In this document: piece by piece, positions 16,322-24,648 of the stretch
Layout: every line of letters begins with the position of its first letter
How positions within the stretch are numbered: position 1 is the first letter of the stretch
Assembly: GCF_018476525.1 (NCBI RefSeq)
Contig: NZ_JAHCST010000056.1
Span: 1-58,617 of the forward strand
Origin: Acrocarpospora catenulata
GTDB lineage: Bacteria > Actinomycetota > Actinomycetes > Streptosporangiales > Streptosporangiaceae
DNA length: 58,617 nucleotides
Direction of reading: 5' to 3'
Made by a program: the position numbers and the translations under genes
Notes under the pieces: model-generated
Told to the model about the DNA's origin: nothing
The model's database searches: none
What the model saw: the letters and a program-made list of their open reading frames with translations, nothing else

Positions 16322-18853
16322 CTATTCGCCCCCGCGGAGGTCGGCCAGCAGGCCGGGGAGGTCGTCCGGTTTCACCAGGACCTCGCGGGCCTTGGAGCCC
16401 TCGCTGGGGCCCACCACGTTCCGGCTCTCCAGCAGGTCCATCAGCCGCCCGGCCTTGGCGAAGCCGACCCTGAGCTTGCGCTGGAGCATCGAGGTGGAGC
16501 CGAACTGGGTGGTCACGATCAGCTCGGCCGCCTGCACCAGCAGCTCCAGGTCCTCGCCGATCTCCTCGTCGATCTCCTTCTTGGGGGCGGCCGAGGCGGC
16601 CACGTCCTCCCGGTACTCCGCCTGCATCTGCGTCTTGCAGTGCGCGACCACCTCGGAGATCTCCTTCTCCGAGACGAACGCGTTCTGCAGCCGCATCGGC
16701 TTGCTGGCGCCCATCGGCAGGAACAGCGCGTCACCCTGGCCGACCAGCTTCTCCGCGCCCGGCTGGTCCAGGATGACCCGGGAGTCGGCCAGCGAGGAGG
16801 TGGCGAAGGCCAGCCGGGACGGCACGTTGGCCTTGATCAGGCCGGTCACCACGTCCACGCTCGGCCGCTGGGTGGCGATCACCAGGTGGATGCCGGCGGC
16901 GCGGGCCAGCTGGGTGATCCGGACGATGGAGTCCTCCACGTCCCTGGGGGCGACCATCATCAGGTCGGCCAGCTCGTCCACGATCACCAGCAGGTACGGG
17001 TACGGCTGGTAGACGCGCTCGCTGCCCGGCGGAGGCTGGAGCTTGCCCGCCCTGGCCGCCTTGTTGAACTCGTCCACGTGCCGGAAGCCGCTGGCGGCCA
17101 GGTCGTCGTAGCGGCGGTCCATCTCCCCCACCACCCACTCCAGGGCCTCGGCGGCCTTCTTGGGGTTGGTGATGATCGGGGTGATCAGGTGGGGAATGCC
17201 CTCGTACATGTTGAGCTCGACCCGCTTGGGGTCGACCAGCACCATGCGCACCTCGTCCGGGGTGGCCCGCATCAGCACCGAGGTGATCAGCCCGTTGATG
17301 CAGGTGGACTTGCCCGCGCCGGTGGCGCCCGCGATGAGGATGTGCGGCATCTTGGCCAGGTTGGCCACGATGGTGCGGCCCTCCACGTCCTTGCCCAGAC
17401 CGACGATCATCGGGTGGTGGTCGCCCTGGGCCACCTGGGAGCGGAGCACGTCCCCGAGCGAGACCAGGTCTTTGTCGGTGTTCGGAATCTCCACCCCAAT
17501 GGCGGATTTTCCGGGAATGGGAGACAGGATCCGGACATCGGCGGATTTGACGGCGTAGGCGATGTTCTTGGTGAGGGCGGTGACCTTCTCCACCTTCACC
17601 GAGGGGCCGAGCTCGATCTCGTACCGGGTGACCGTCGGGCCCCGGGTGAAGCCGACCACCTGCGCGTCGATGGCGAACTGCTCCATCACGCTGGTGAGCG
17701 CGTTCACCACCACTTTGTTGGCCTTGGTCTCTGCCTTGGGCGCGCTACCGGGCCGCAGCGCCTGCATGTCCGGCAGCGTGTACGGCCCCGCCTGCGGCGA
17801 CAGCACCAGCTGCTCGACCTTGCGCGGCGCCGGGGTGGGCTCCGGGGGCGACAGCGGCGGGACGGGCTCGGCCTCCGCCTCCGGCGACGGGGCGGCCTCC
17901 TCGGGGTCCACAAGCCCCGGCACGATCTCCGGCGAGTGGTCCCGCACCACCGGGGTGTCGTACGGCTTGGCACCTTCGCCGACCTCCGGCTCGGGCTTGG
18001 GCTTCTTCCGCCGCCGGGGCGGCACCGGGGACGGCGGCCCCCCCGTGCCGGGGGCGGGCCGGTCGAAGAGCAGCTGCTTGATCTCCATCAGCCGCTCGGG
18101 CACCCGGTGCACCGGCGTCGCCGTGATCACCAGCACCCCGAACCCGGACAGGATCAGCAGCAGCGGAACGGTCACGAAGGCCGGCAGGATGCTGGACGGC
18201 GGCGCCGAGACCACGAACCCGAGCATGCCGCCCGCCTGCGACACCTTGTCCATGCCGTCCTCGGGCCCGCCCGAGGGGTAGGGCGTGTTGTGCGCCACGT
18301 GCACGATGCCGAGGATGCCGGCCAGCAGCGCGGTCCAGCCGATGGTCATGCGCCCGGTCTCGGCGTTCTGGTCCGGGTGCCGGAGCAGCCGCCAGGCCAG
18401 CAGGGTCAGCAGCACCGGGACCGCCCAGGTGAGCGAGCCGACCGCGCCGTGCAGGATGGCGTCCACCACGGAGGCGAACTCGCCCTTCTGCTCCCGCCAG
18501 GTCATGGTGGCCAGCGTGATGGCCCCGGCCAGCACGGCCAGGCCCGCGCCGTCCCTGCGGTGCGCCGGGTCCAGCTCACGGGCGCCCTGGCCGAGCCCGC
18601 GGGCCGCGCGGCCCGCCACGCCGGCGAGCATGTTCCAGAGCCCGATGACCAGCTTGCCGATCATCATGAAGACCCAGCTGATCGGGTCTCCCCCGGAGGC
18701 GACCGGCTGTTTGGCGGCGGGTTTGATCACACGCTTGGGCGGCGGCGTCCGCTTGGCGGAGGCGGGACGCGACCCGGGGCGCGCCCCGGAACGCGATCCG
18801 GAACGCGCGGCGGGGCGCTTGCCGGATCCGCTTCCAGACGTACGGGTGGCCAT
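16322..18853 (-). CDS. ftsK: DNA translocase FtsK/SpoIIIE
   Basis: This is a septal DNA pump that clears chromosome from the closing septum. It has a basic N-terminal tail rich in Arg, Ser and Gly, four membrane spans within about residues 45-200, a Pro/Glu-rich linker (about 230-330), and the RecA-like motor. Walker A GATGAGKST lies near residue 508 and Walker B LLVIVDELADLMM near 620. The C-terminal gamma winged helix (TTQFGSTSMLQRKLRVGFAKA) recognises orienting DNA motifs. Its 843 residues are within the range for actinobacteria. I chose the ATG at 18853; a TTG three codons earlier is also open. No strong ribosome site is visible. Confidence 0.95.
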   Translation of the reverse strand: MATRTSGSGSGKRPAARSGSRSGARPGSRPASAKRTPPPKRVIKPAAKQPVASGGDPISWVFMMIGKLVIGLWNMLAGVAGRAARGLGQGARELDPAHRRDGAGLAVLAGAITLATMTWREQKGEFASVVDAILHGAVGSLTWAVPVLLTLLAWRLLRHPDQNAETGRMTIGWTALLAGILGIVHVAHNTPYPSGGPEDGMDKVSQAGGMLGFVVSAPPSSILPAFVTVPLLLILSGFGVLVITATPVHRVPERLMEIKQLLFDRPAPGTGGPPSPVPPRRRKKPKPEPEVGEGAKPYDTPVVRDHSPEIVPGLVDPEEAAPSPEAEAEPVPPLSPPEPTPAPRKVEQLVLSPQAGPYTLPDMQALRPGSAPKAETKANKVVVNALTSVMEQFAIDAQVVGFTRGPTVTRYEIELGPSVKVEKVTALTKNIAYAVKSADVRILSPIPGKSAIGVEIPNTDKDLVSLGDVLRSQVAQGDHHPMIVGLGKDVEGRTIVANLAKMPHILIAGATGAGKSTCINGLITSVLMRATPDEVRMVLVDPKRVELNMYEGIPHLITPIITNPKKAAEALEWVVGEMDRRYDDLAASGFRHVDEFNKAARAGKLQPPPGSERVYQPYPYLLVIVDELADLMMVAPRDVEDSIVRITQLARAAGIHLVIATQRPSVDVVTGLIKANVPSRLAFATSSLADSRVILDQPGAEKLVGQGDALFLPMGASKPMRLQNAFVSEKEISEVVAHCKTQMQAEYREDVAASAAPKKEIDEEIGEDLELLVQAAELIVTTQFGSTSMLQRKLRVGFAKAGRLMDLLESRNVVGPSEGSKAREVLVKPDDLPGLLADLRGGE

Positions 18854-18926
18854 GATGGCCAAACTAGGGCGCAGGTTCGCGGGCGTCAGCTAGCCACGCC
18901 GTCAAACGGGATGAACGGATATGGAA

Positions 18927-18957
18927 GAGCGCCGGTCCCGTTGCGGGACCGGCGCTC
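18927..18957 (-). terminator. Strong terminator hairpin after pectate lyase gene
   Basis: GAGCGCCGGTCCCG at 18927-18940 pairs perfectly with 18944-18957 around a TTG loop, just after the pectate lyase stop on the minus strand. Confidence 0.85.
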
Positions 18958-18968
18958 GAAAACAGGGG

Positions 18969-20393
18969 TCAGACGGTGATCTTTCCGGCTCCGGCGCCGT
19001 TGGTCACGATGGTCTTGACGTTGGCCGCCGTGTCCAGCGAGTACGAGTACGGGATGGAGGCGACACTGCCGCCGGCCTGCCCGGTACCCGAGTTGACGAA
19101 GTGGTTGTTCCTGGCCACCAGGCTGCCCGGCCCCGAGGAGCCCTCACCCAGGTGGAAGGGGTCGGCGGTGTTCTCGAAGTAGTTGCCCTCGACGAGCACG
19201 CCGGCGTTCATGGTGGAGGCGACGCCGTAGGAGCCGACGCGGTAGAAGTTGTTGTACACGTGCACCGGGTTGCCGAAGCGCACCCGGGGGTGGCGCTGGT
19301 TGGTGCCGTCGAACCAGTTGTGGTGGTAGGTCACCCGCAGGTGGCCGATGTCCTCGCCGCCGTTGCCGTCGCTGTGGCCGAGCAGCATCGTCTTGTCGTG
19401 GTTGAACAGCCGGTTCCACGAGACGGTCACGTAGTCGCTGGCCCGCTTGATGTCGATGGCGCCGTCGTAGCCGTTGCTGAGCGTGTTGTGGTCGATCCAG
19501 ACCCGGGTGGAGTACTGGACGTTGATCGCGTCGTCGTCCCAGTCCCGGAAGGTGATGTTGCGGATGATCACGTTGGACGCGTTGGAGACGTTCAGGCCGC
19601 AACCGGCGATGGTGGCGCCGGAGTTGCCGAGGATGGTCTTGTTGGAGCCCACGGTGATCATGCCGGAGCAGGAGATGGTGCCGGAGATCCGCACCACCCG
19701 GGCGGTGGTGCCGGAGACGGCGCTGGACAGTGCGGAGGAGCTGGTCACCGTGGTGGCCGCGGCGGTGCCGCCGCCCGTGGTGCCGCCGCCCTGGGTGGCC
19801 CAGCCGACCAGGCCGGTCTGCGGCTGGCTCGGCGGGTTGCTCGGGGTGGGCGTGGGGCTGGTCGGCGGGTTGGTGGGCACCGAGCCCGCCGTGTTGAAGG
19901 TCCAGTGCTTGCTGGTCACCGAGTCGCAGGAGTTCTGCTGGATCCCGGCGGCGAGCGCGGTGGAGCTGTCCACTACGTTCATGCACTTGGCGCTGTTGAC
20001 GTTGATCACCCGGTAGGTGGACCCGACCTGGGTGAGCGTCCAGGTCTGCGAGGTGGCGCCGGTGCAGGACTGCTGCACGATGGCCTTGCCCGCCGAGGTG
20101 GAGGCGTCGGCCACGCCCAGGCACCGGCCGCTGACGGCCGCGGTGAGCCGGTAGCCGCTGCCCTGGGCGCTCAGCGTGAAGCGCTGGTTGGTGTTGTTGT
20201 TGCAGGTGTACTGGATCAGCTGCACGCCGTCGGCGGTGCTGCCGCTCGGCACGTCGAGGCACTGGCCGCTGCCCGCGTTGACCAGCGTGTACGTGCCGGG
20301 CGAGGGCGCGGCGGCGGCCGGGCCCTGGATCACGAGCGCGACGGCGCCCGCGACCACCACGCCGAGCGCGATGGTGAGGCTTCTACGTAACAC
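18969..20393 (-). CDS. Secreted PL1 pectate lyase with N-terminal ricin-type (CBM13) lectin domain
   Basis: This extracellular enzyme cleaves polygalacturonate by beta-elimination. A signal peptide (VLRRSLTIALGVVVAGAVAL to AAAA) is followed by a three-repeat beta-trefoil lectin (about 30-165; each repeat has a QxW-like end such as TNQRFTL, TSQTWTL and TSKHWTF, plus paired Cys). A Pro/Thr/Ser linker leads to a PL1 right-handed parallel beta-helix. Catalytic-site stretches are VWIDHNTLSN, SWNRLFNHDKTMLLG and the Arg-containing RHPRVRFGN. I chose the GTG at 20393, which sits 8 bases after GAAGGG and starts at the basic part of the signal; the longer frame to 20459 is rejected. It is divergent from the KDG kinase gene, with IclR-type sites between them. 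Confidence 0.92.
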   Translation of the reverse strand: MLRRSLTIALGVVVAGAVALVIQGPAAAAPSPGTYTLVNAGSGQCLDVPSGSTADGVQLIQYTCNNNTNQRFTLSAQGSGYRLTAAVSGRCLGVADASTSAGKAIVQQSCTGATSQTWTLTQVGSTYRVINVNSAKCMNVVDSSTALAAGIQQNSCDSVTSKHWTFNTAGSVPTNPPTSPTPTPSNPPSQPQTGLVGWATQGGGTTGGGTAAATTVTSSSALSSAVSGTTARVVRISGTISCSGMITVGSNKTILGNSGATIAGCGLNVSNASNVIIRNITFRDWDDDAINVQYSTRVWIDHNTLSNGYDGAIDIKRASDYVTVSWNRLFNHDKTMLLGHSDGNGGEDIGHLRVTYHHNWFDGTNQRHPRVRFGNPVHVYNNFYRVGSYGVASTMNAGVLVEGNYFENTADPFHLGEGSSGPGSLVARNNHFVNSGTGQAGGSVASIPYSYSLDTAANVKTIVTNGAGAGKITV

Positions 20394-20522
20394 GATCTTT
20401 TCCCTTCGGAGTGTTGAGTGCCGAAACAACGCCCCGGACAGGTCAGGTGGCCGGGACATGAGGCGTCGAGGGAACGGTTCTCCCTTCTTGGGGGGTTGGT
20501 GGGCAGGGCCAACTTAAGCAGG

Positions 20523-20543
20523 CTGTTCCATGTAGTGGAACAG
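20523..20543. promoter_or_regulatory. IclR-type operator (palindrome)
   Basis: CTGTTCCA at 20523-20530 and TGGAACAG at 20536-20543 are perfect complements with a 5-base spacer (core TTCC-N7-GGAA). It is one of three related sites in the 335-base region between the pectate lyase and KDG kinase starts; nothing else was seen in that region. The IclR gene at 21645 is the obvious candidate binder. Confidence 0.7.
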
Positions 20544-20629
20544 TGAGGCGGAAGAGATCTCTCCGAAATGCACGAACAGCAGCCGGCACCTGAAATTTTC
20601 AGAGAAATCTGTTCTGTGTATCGGCGCGA

Positions 20630-20647
20630 TGTTCCATACAGCGGAAA
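20630..20647. promoter_or_regulatory. IclR-type operator
   Basis: TGTTCCATACAGCGGAAA has the TTCC-N7-GGAA core. It lies about 80-100 bases upstream of the KDG kinase start. Confidence 0.6.
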
Positions 20648-20704
20648 GCCGATTGGGGCAACAGATGATCGGGCATAATGCTTGTTGCGCAACATAACAC
20701 CAGA

Positions 20705-20720
20705 TTCCGCTACACAGAAC
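20705..20720. promoter_or_regulatory. IclR-type operator near kinase start
   Basis: TTCCGCTACACAGAAC is a weaker TTCC-N7-AGAA version. The core CCGCTACACAGAAC is repeated exactly in front of the IclR gene (22449-22462). Confidence 0.55.
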
Positions 20721-20728
20721 GGACGTGC

Positions 20729-21658
20729 ATGGACGTCGTCGTGGTAGGCGAACCGCTGGTCGAGTTCTCGGCGGACCGGGCCCTGACCGAGGCCGACACC
20801 TTCCGGCTCTCCTTCTCCGGCGACGCGCTCAACGTGGCCGTGGCGGCGGCCGCCGCGGGCGCGCGCACCGCCCTGGTGGCCCGGCTGGGCGAGGACGAGT
20901 TCGGCCGGCGGCTGCTGACCTTCGCCGCCCGGCACGGGGTGGACACCCGCTGGATGACCCCCGGCCCCGGCTCCACCGGCGCGTACGCGGTGGGCGCCGA
21001 CCCCACCGGCCAGCGCGCCTTCGCCTACATGCGGTACGGCAGCGCCGCCTCCCGCCTCTCCCCCGCCGACGTGGCCGCCTCCCCGGCGGCGCGGGCCCGG
21101 GTCCTGGTGCTCAGCGGCATCACCGCCGCCCTCTCCGCCGATTGCGACCGCGCGGTACGGGAGGCCGCCCGCGCCGCCACCGGCCAGGTCGTCTACGACG
21201 CCAACTACCGGTCCCGGCTGACAGGCCCGGAGGCCGCGGCGGAAACGCTCCGCGCGGTGGCGCCGTACGCGGCGGTGGTGAAGATCTCCGCACCAGGGGA
21301 CAGCCGGGCGCTGGTCGGCACCGGCGACCCCGCCGAGACCCTGCGCCGGGTCCGGCGGCTGGGCGCGCCGGCGGTGGCGGTGACCCTGGGCGCGGACGGC
21401 GTGCTGCTGGACACCGGCGGCGCGGTCCACGAGATCCCGGCGGTCCCGGCCCCGGTGATCGTCGACCAGACCGGGGCGGGCGACAACTTCACCGGCGCTA
21501 TGGCCGCCTGGCTGGCGAAAGGGGCGCCGCTGCTGGCGGCGGTCCGGGCGGGGGCCGCCGCCGCGTCGGTCTCGCTGGCCGGGCAGGGCGGCACCGGCCG
21601 GGTGGCGGGGGCGCCGGAGATCGAGAGCCTGCTCGGGGACCCGGTCAGCGGAGGGTGA
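20729..21658 (+). CDS. kdgK: PfkB-family sugar kinase, probable 2-keto-3-deoxygluconate kinase
   Basis: This 309-residue cytosolic ribokinase-family protein would phosphorylate 2-keto-3-deoxygluconate. The PfkB signature DQTGAGDNFTGAMAAWL, with the catalytic Asp in GAGD, lies near residue 249-265. The N-terminus VVVVGEPLVEFSA and the GDALNVAVAAAAAGA substrate region fit KDG kinases. I chose the ATG at 20729 because the family starts here; the frame is open to 20678. Its position next to a pectate lyase and an IclR regulator supports KDG as substrate, since KDG is made from unsaturated galacturonate; fructokinase cannot be excluded. Its 3' end overlaps the convergent iclR gene by 14 bases. Confidence 0.82.
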   Translation: MDVVVVGEPLVEFSADRALTEADTFRLSFSGDALNVAVAAAAAGARTALVARLGEDEFGRRLLTFAARHGVDTRWMTPGPGSTGAYAVGADPTGQRAFAYMRYGSAASRLSPADVAASPAARARVLVLSGITAALSADCDRAVREAARAATGQVVYDANYRSRLTGPEAAAETLRAVAPYAAVVKISAPGDSRALVGTGDPAETLRRVRRLGAPAVAVTLGADGVLLDTGGAVHEIPAVPAPVIVDQTGAGDNFTGAMAAWLAKGAPLLAAVRAGAAAASVSLAGQGGTGRVAGAPEIESLLGDPVSGG

Positions 21659-22409
21659 GTGTGGTGGGCGCGCCCAGGGCCAGGGAGACCTCGCGGGCGG
21701 CCGAGACGATCTCCGGGGCCAGCTCGCGCAGCGCGTCCGGCTCCAGGTCCATGGCGAGGGTGGAGATGGAGATGCCGCCGAGCACCTGGCCGGTGTGGTC
21801 GAAGACCGCCGCGCCGACGCAGCGGATGCCCGGCACGTTCTCCTCGTCGTCCACCGCGTAGCCGAGGGCGCGCACCCGGCTCAGGTGGGCCAGCAGCTCC
21901 TCCTCGCCGGTGATCGTGTTGGGGGTGAGCCGGACCAGCTGGGTGCGGGCGCAGATGGCGCGGACCTCGTCGTCGTCCAGCTGGGCCAGCAGCGCCTTGC
22001 CGATGGCGGTGCAGTGCAGGCGCAGGCTCATGCCCACCCGGGAGGGCATCTGGTAGGGCCGGCGGCCCTCCAGCTTCTCGACGTAGACGGCCTCGTCGCC
22101 GCTGCGGATGGCGAAGTGGGTGGTGAAGCCGGTGCGCTCGTGCAGCGCGCGCAGGGCGCCGGCCGCCTGCCTGGCCGGGTCGAACCGGCTCATCACCCGC
22201 CCGGCCAGGGTGAGGATGCGCGGGCCGGGCTCGTAGCCCCCGTTCCCGTCGGTACGGGCGAAGCCCCATTCCACCAGGGACTGCAGGATGCGGTGCACCG
22301 TCGACTTGGACACCCCGGTGGTCGCCGCGATGTCGGTGATCCGGTGATGCTCGGCGATCGCCTCAAGAACCGCGAGCGCCTTGTCGATGGAGCTGCCTTC
22401 CCTCACCAC
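21645..22409 (-). CDS. IclR-family transcriptional regulator (KdgR-like)
   Basis: This 254-residue regulator has an N-terminal winged helix (SSIDKALAVLEAIAEHHRITDIAATTGVSK, of which the recognition part is GVSKSTVHRILQSL) and the IclR effector domain, with the conserved LHCTAIGKALLA and GGISISTLAMDL. It is convergent to the KDG kinase gene and downstream of a site sharing its core with those in the pectate lyase-kinase intergenic region. Control of pectin breakdown by a KDG-like effector is inferred from Gram-negative KdgR. The 14-base 3' overlap with the kinase gene is unusual. Confidence 0.9.
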   Translation of the reverse strand: MVREGSSIDKALAVLEAIAEHHRITDIAATTGVSKSTVHRILQSLVEWGFARTDGNGGYEPGPRILTLAGRVMSRFDPARQAAGALRALHERTGFTTHFAIRSGDEAVYVEKLEGRRPYQMPSRVGMSLRLHCTAIGKALLAQLDDDEVRAICARTQLVRLTPNTITGEEELLAHLSRVRALGYAVDDEENVPGIRCVGAAVFDHTGQVLGGISISTLAMDLEPDALRELAPEIVSAAREVSLALGAPTTLTLR

Positions 22410-22441
22410 GCCCCGAGCCTACTAGCGCGGCCATCCGATCA

Positions 22442-22463
22442 TGTTCTCCCGCTACACAGAACA
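22442..22463. promoter_or_regulatory. IclR-type operator upstream of iclR
   Basis: TGTTCT at 22442-22447 and AGAACA at 22458-22463 form an inverted repeat around a 10-base spacer. It contains the same CCGCTACACAGAAC core as the kinase promoter. It overlaps the 3' end of the epimerase gene and would serve iclR autoregulation. Confidence 0.6.
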
Positions 22464-23438
22464 TTCACCTGCCTTATAGAACGACGGAGGGCACAAAAAG
22501 CGGTACTCGGTGCAGGACGCGAACTCCTCCCCCGGCCGGAGCACGGTGGAGGGGAAGGCGGGCTGGTTGGGCGAGTCGGGGAAGTGCTGGGTCTCCAGGC
22601 AGAGGCCGGCGTGCGGGCCGTACGGGGTGGTCTCGGCGCTGAGCATGCCGCCGGTGTAGAACTGCACGCCCGGCTGGGTGGTGACGACCTCCATGGCGTG
22701 ATCGCCGAACTCGACCCGGATGCCGCCGCCGGGGTTGAGCACGAAGTTGTGGTCGTAGGAGCCGTTCAAACGGTCGCCGATCCGGTGCGGGGTGCGGAAG
22801 TCGAACAAGGTGCCCTCGACGGGAGCCAGTTCGCCGGTGGGGATCTTGTGTTCGTCCACAGGGGTGTACCGGTCGGCGTCGATGGTGACCACGTGGTCCA
22901 GCACGTCGCCCGCGCCCGCCAGGTTGAAGTAGGAGTGGTTGGTGAGGTTCAGCACGGTCGGGGCGTCCGTGGTGGCCGTGTAGTCGATGCGCAGGCCGTC
23001 GCCGGCCAGCGTGTAGGTGACGGTGACGGAGAGCGTGCCGGGGTAGCCCTCCTCGCCGTCCGGGCTGACATAGCTGAGGCGCAGCCGGTCGTCGCCGTCC
23101 GGTTCGGCGGTCCAGACCCGCTTGTCGAAGCCTTTCCGGCCCCCGTGCAGGGCTGCGGTTCCGTTGTTCCTGGCCAGCTCGTAGGTCTTCCCGTCGAGCT
23201 CGAAGCGGCCGTTGCCCAGGCGGTTGCCGTACCGGCCGACGACCGCGCCGAAGTACCGGCTCCGGGTGCGGTAGTCGGCCAGGGTGGCGCAGCCGAGCAC
23301 CACGTCCCGCCCGGCCACCTCCAGCGACTGGATGACGCAGCCGTAGCTGAGCACCTGCGCGGTGAGCAGGCCGTCCGTCAGCGTGTACCGCTCGACCTGC
23401 TCGCCCTCGGGCGTGACGCCGAAGTGTTCGACCTTCAT
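22452..23438 (-). CDS. Aldose 1-epimerase (galactose mutarotase family)
   Basis: This 328-residue cytosolic enzyme interconverts alpha and beta anomers of aldoses. Family signatures are VVGRYGNRLGNGRF near residue 67, LHGGRKGFDKRVW (active His), NLTNHSYFNLAG (second active His), and a late GLCLETQHFPDSPN segment with the catalytic Glu. The ATG at 23438 overlaps the lacI stop (ATGA), so it is translationally coupled to that regulator. In this cluster it may act on galacturonate or arabinose anomers; the substrate is not determined by sequence. Confidence 0.92.
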   Translation of the reverse strand: MKVEHFGVTPEGEQVERYTLTDGLLTAQVLSYGCVIQSLEVAGRDVVLGCATLADYRTRSRYFGAVVGRYGNRLGNGRFELDGKTYELARNNGTAALHGGRKGFDKRVWTAEPDGDDRLRLSYVSPDGEEGYPGTLSVTVTYTLAGDGLRIDYTATTDAPTVLNLTNHSYFNLAGAGDVLDHVVTIDADRYTPVDEHKIPTGELAPVEGTLFDFRTPHRIGDRLNGSYDHNFVLNPGGGIRVEFGDHAMEVVTTQPGVQFYTGGMLSAETTPYGPHAGLCLETQHFPDSPNQPAFPSTVLRPGEEFASCTEYRFLCPPSFYKAGECSV

Positions 23439-24412
23439 GGGGGCACCGGTCCCGTCGACTCGCGGATGATCAGATGGGTGGCCAGGGTGGTGAGCGCGGG
23501 GGTGGCCGTCTCGCCCGCGCCGACGAGCTGGAGCAGCAGGTCCACGGCGGTCCGCCCGGCCGCCTCCGTGGGCATCGCCACCGTGGTCAGCTTGGGCCGG
23601 GCCAGCCGCCCGGGCACGATGTCGTCCACGCCGACCACGCTGAGCTCCCCGGGGACCTCGACCCCGCGCTCGGCCAGCCCCTCGACCAGGCCGATGGCCA
23701 TCAGGTCGTTGTAGGCCAGCACCGCGGTCACCCCGGCGGCCAGCACGCCCGCCGCGGCGGCCAGGCCGCCGTGCTCGGTGGGCGAGTTGGGGCCCAGGAC
23801 GGTCAGCTCGATGCCGGGCACGGCACGGGCCGCGTCGGCCATCTCCCTGCTGGTCCAGGAGCCGGCCGGTCCTGACAGCAGCGCGATCCGCCGGTGGCCC
23901 AGCGCGACCAGGTGGGCGAGGGCCAGCCTGGCCCCGTGCCCGACGTCCATCAGCACCGTGGACATGCCCTTCAGCCGCCGGTTCACCACCACGAAAGGCA
24001 CGTCCTGGTGGAGCCGCTCGATGACCCGGTTGGACAGGCGCGGGCTGCACAGCAGCACCCCGTCCACCTGCTTGGTCAGGGTCTGGATGAGCTCCTCCTC
24101 GACCTGCGGGTCCTCGTCGGTGTCGGCGACGAAGACGTGGTAGTCGCGGAGCCTGGCGTGCGCCTGGGCGGCCTTGATGAGCGGCGGGAAGAACGGGTTG
24201 GCGATGTCGGCGACGATCAGGCCGAGGTTGTGGGTGCGGCCGGTGGTCAGCGCCCTGGCCGCCCGGTTGGGCCGGTAGCCGAGGTCCTCGGCGACGGCCA
24301 GCACCCGGTTCCGGGTCTCGGCGTTGACCAGGTGCGGCGCGGAGAACGTACGGGAGACGGTTGAAACGTGCACTCCGGACGCCTGAGCCACATCCCGGAT
24401 CGTCGCAGCCAC
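23435..24412 (-). CDS. LacI-family repressor of the galacturonate gene cluster
   Basis: This 325-residue LacI/GalR protein has a DNA-binding head TIRDVAQASGVHVSTVSRTF and hinge NRAARALTTGRTHNLGLI, then a periplasmic-binding-protein-like core ending in VVGVDDIVPGRLARPKLTTV. I chose the GTG at 24412, preceded by GAGAGGGG; the upstream extension to 24514 has no family support. It is divergent from the permease-led operon at 24649, and the intergenic region holds three copies of a TGCAACCGGTTGCA-type palindrome. The effector is probably a uronate or oligogalacturonide (inference). Confidence 0.92.
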   Translation of the reverse strand: MAATIRDVAQASGVHVSTVSRTFSAPHLVNAETRNRVLAVAEDLGYRPNRAARALTTGRTHNLGLIVADIANPFFPPLIKAAQAHARLRDYHVFVADTDEDPQVEEELIQTLTKQVDGVLLCSPRLSNRVIERLHQDVPFVVVNRRLKGMSTVLMDVGHGARLALAHLVALGHRRIALLSGPAGSWTSREMADAARAVPGIELTVLGPNSPTEHGGLAAAAGVLAAGVTAVLAYNDLMAIGLVEGLAERGVEVPGELSVVGVDDIVPGRLARPKLTTVAMPTEAAGRTAVDLLLQLVGAGETATPALTTLATHLIIRESTGPVPP

Positions 24413-24456
24413 AGAACCCCTCTCCCGAACCGAGTACACATGTCGCCGCACATTAA

Positions 24457-24470
24457 TGCAAACGGTTGTA
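24457..24470. promoter_or_regulatory. LacI-type operator 1 of galacturonate cluster
   Basis: TGCAAACGGTTGTA differs at two positions from the perfect palindrome at 24600-24613. It lies 45 bases upstream of the lacI start, suggesting autoregulation. Confidence 0.7.
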
Positions 24471-24490
24471 CCGGTGTCAACCGGTCCAGC

Positions 24491-24504
24491 TGCGAACGGT
24501 TGCG
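24491..24504. promoter_or_regulatory. LacI-type operator 2 of galacturonate cluster
   Basis: TGCGAACGGTTGCG is a near copy of the palindrome. A further half-site (GTCAACCGGT) sits at 24476-24485 between sites 1 and 2. Confidence 0.65.
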
Positions 24505-24599
24505 GCTGATTCACCTACCCGTCCAGCCAGAATCCCCAGCCCACACAGATCCCGAAAAATCACCTCTTGACGTTTCCTCGGAGTGAATGGAATGTTTCG

Positions 24600-24613
24600 T
24601 GCAACCGGTTGCA
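24600..24613. promoter_or_regulatory. LacI-type operator 3, perfect palindrome before the permease operon
   Basis: TGCAACCGGTTGCA is a perfect 14-base palindrome with the CG centre of LacI-family operators. It lies 36 bases upstream of the permease start, where it could block transcription. Confidence 0.8.
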
Positions 24614-24648
24614 GAACTTCCCCTCCGACTGAAGAGGAGTCACCGGCC

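Noticed and set aside
22452-24050. Start of the epimerase at 24050 (532 residues)
   Set aside because: The first 204 residues are a shadow of the lacI gene. The epimerase family starts at the ATG at 23438.
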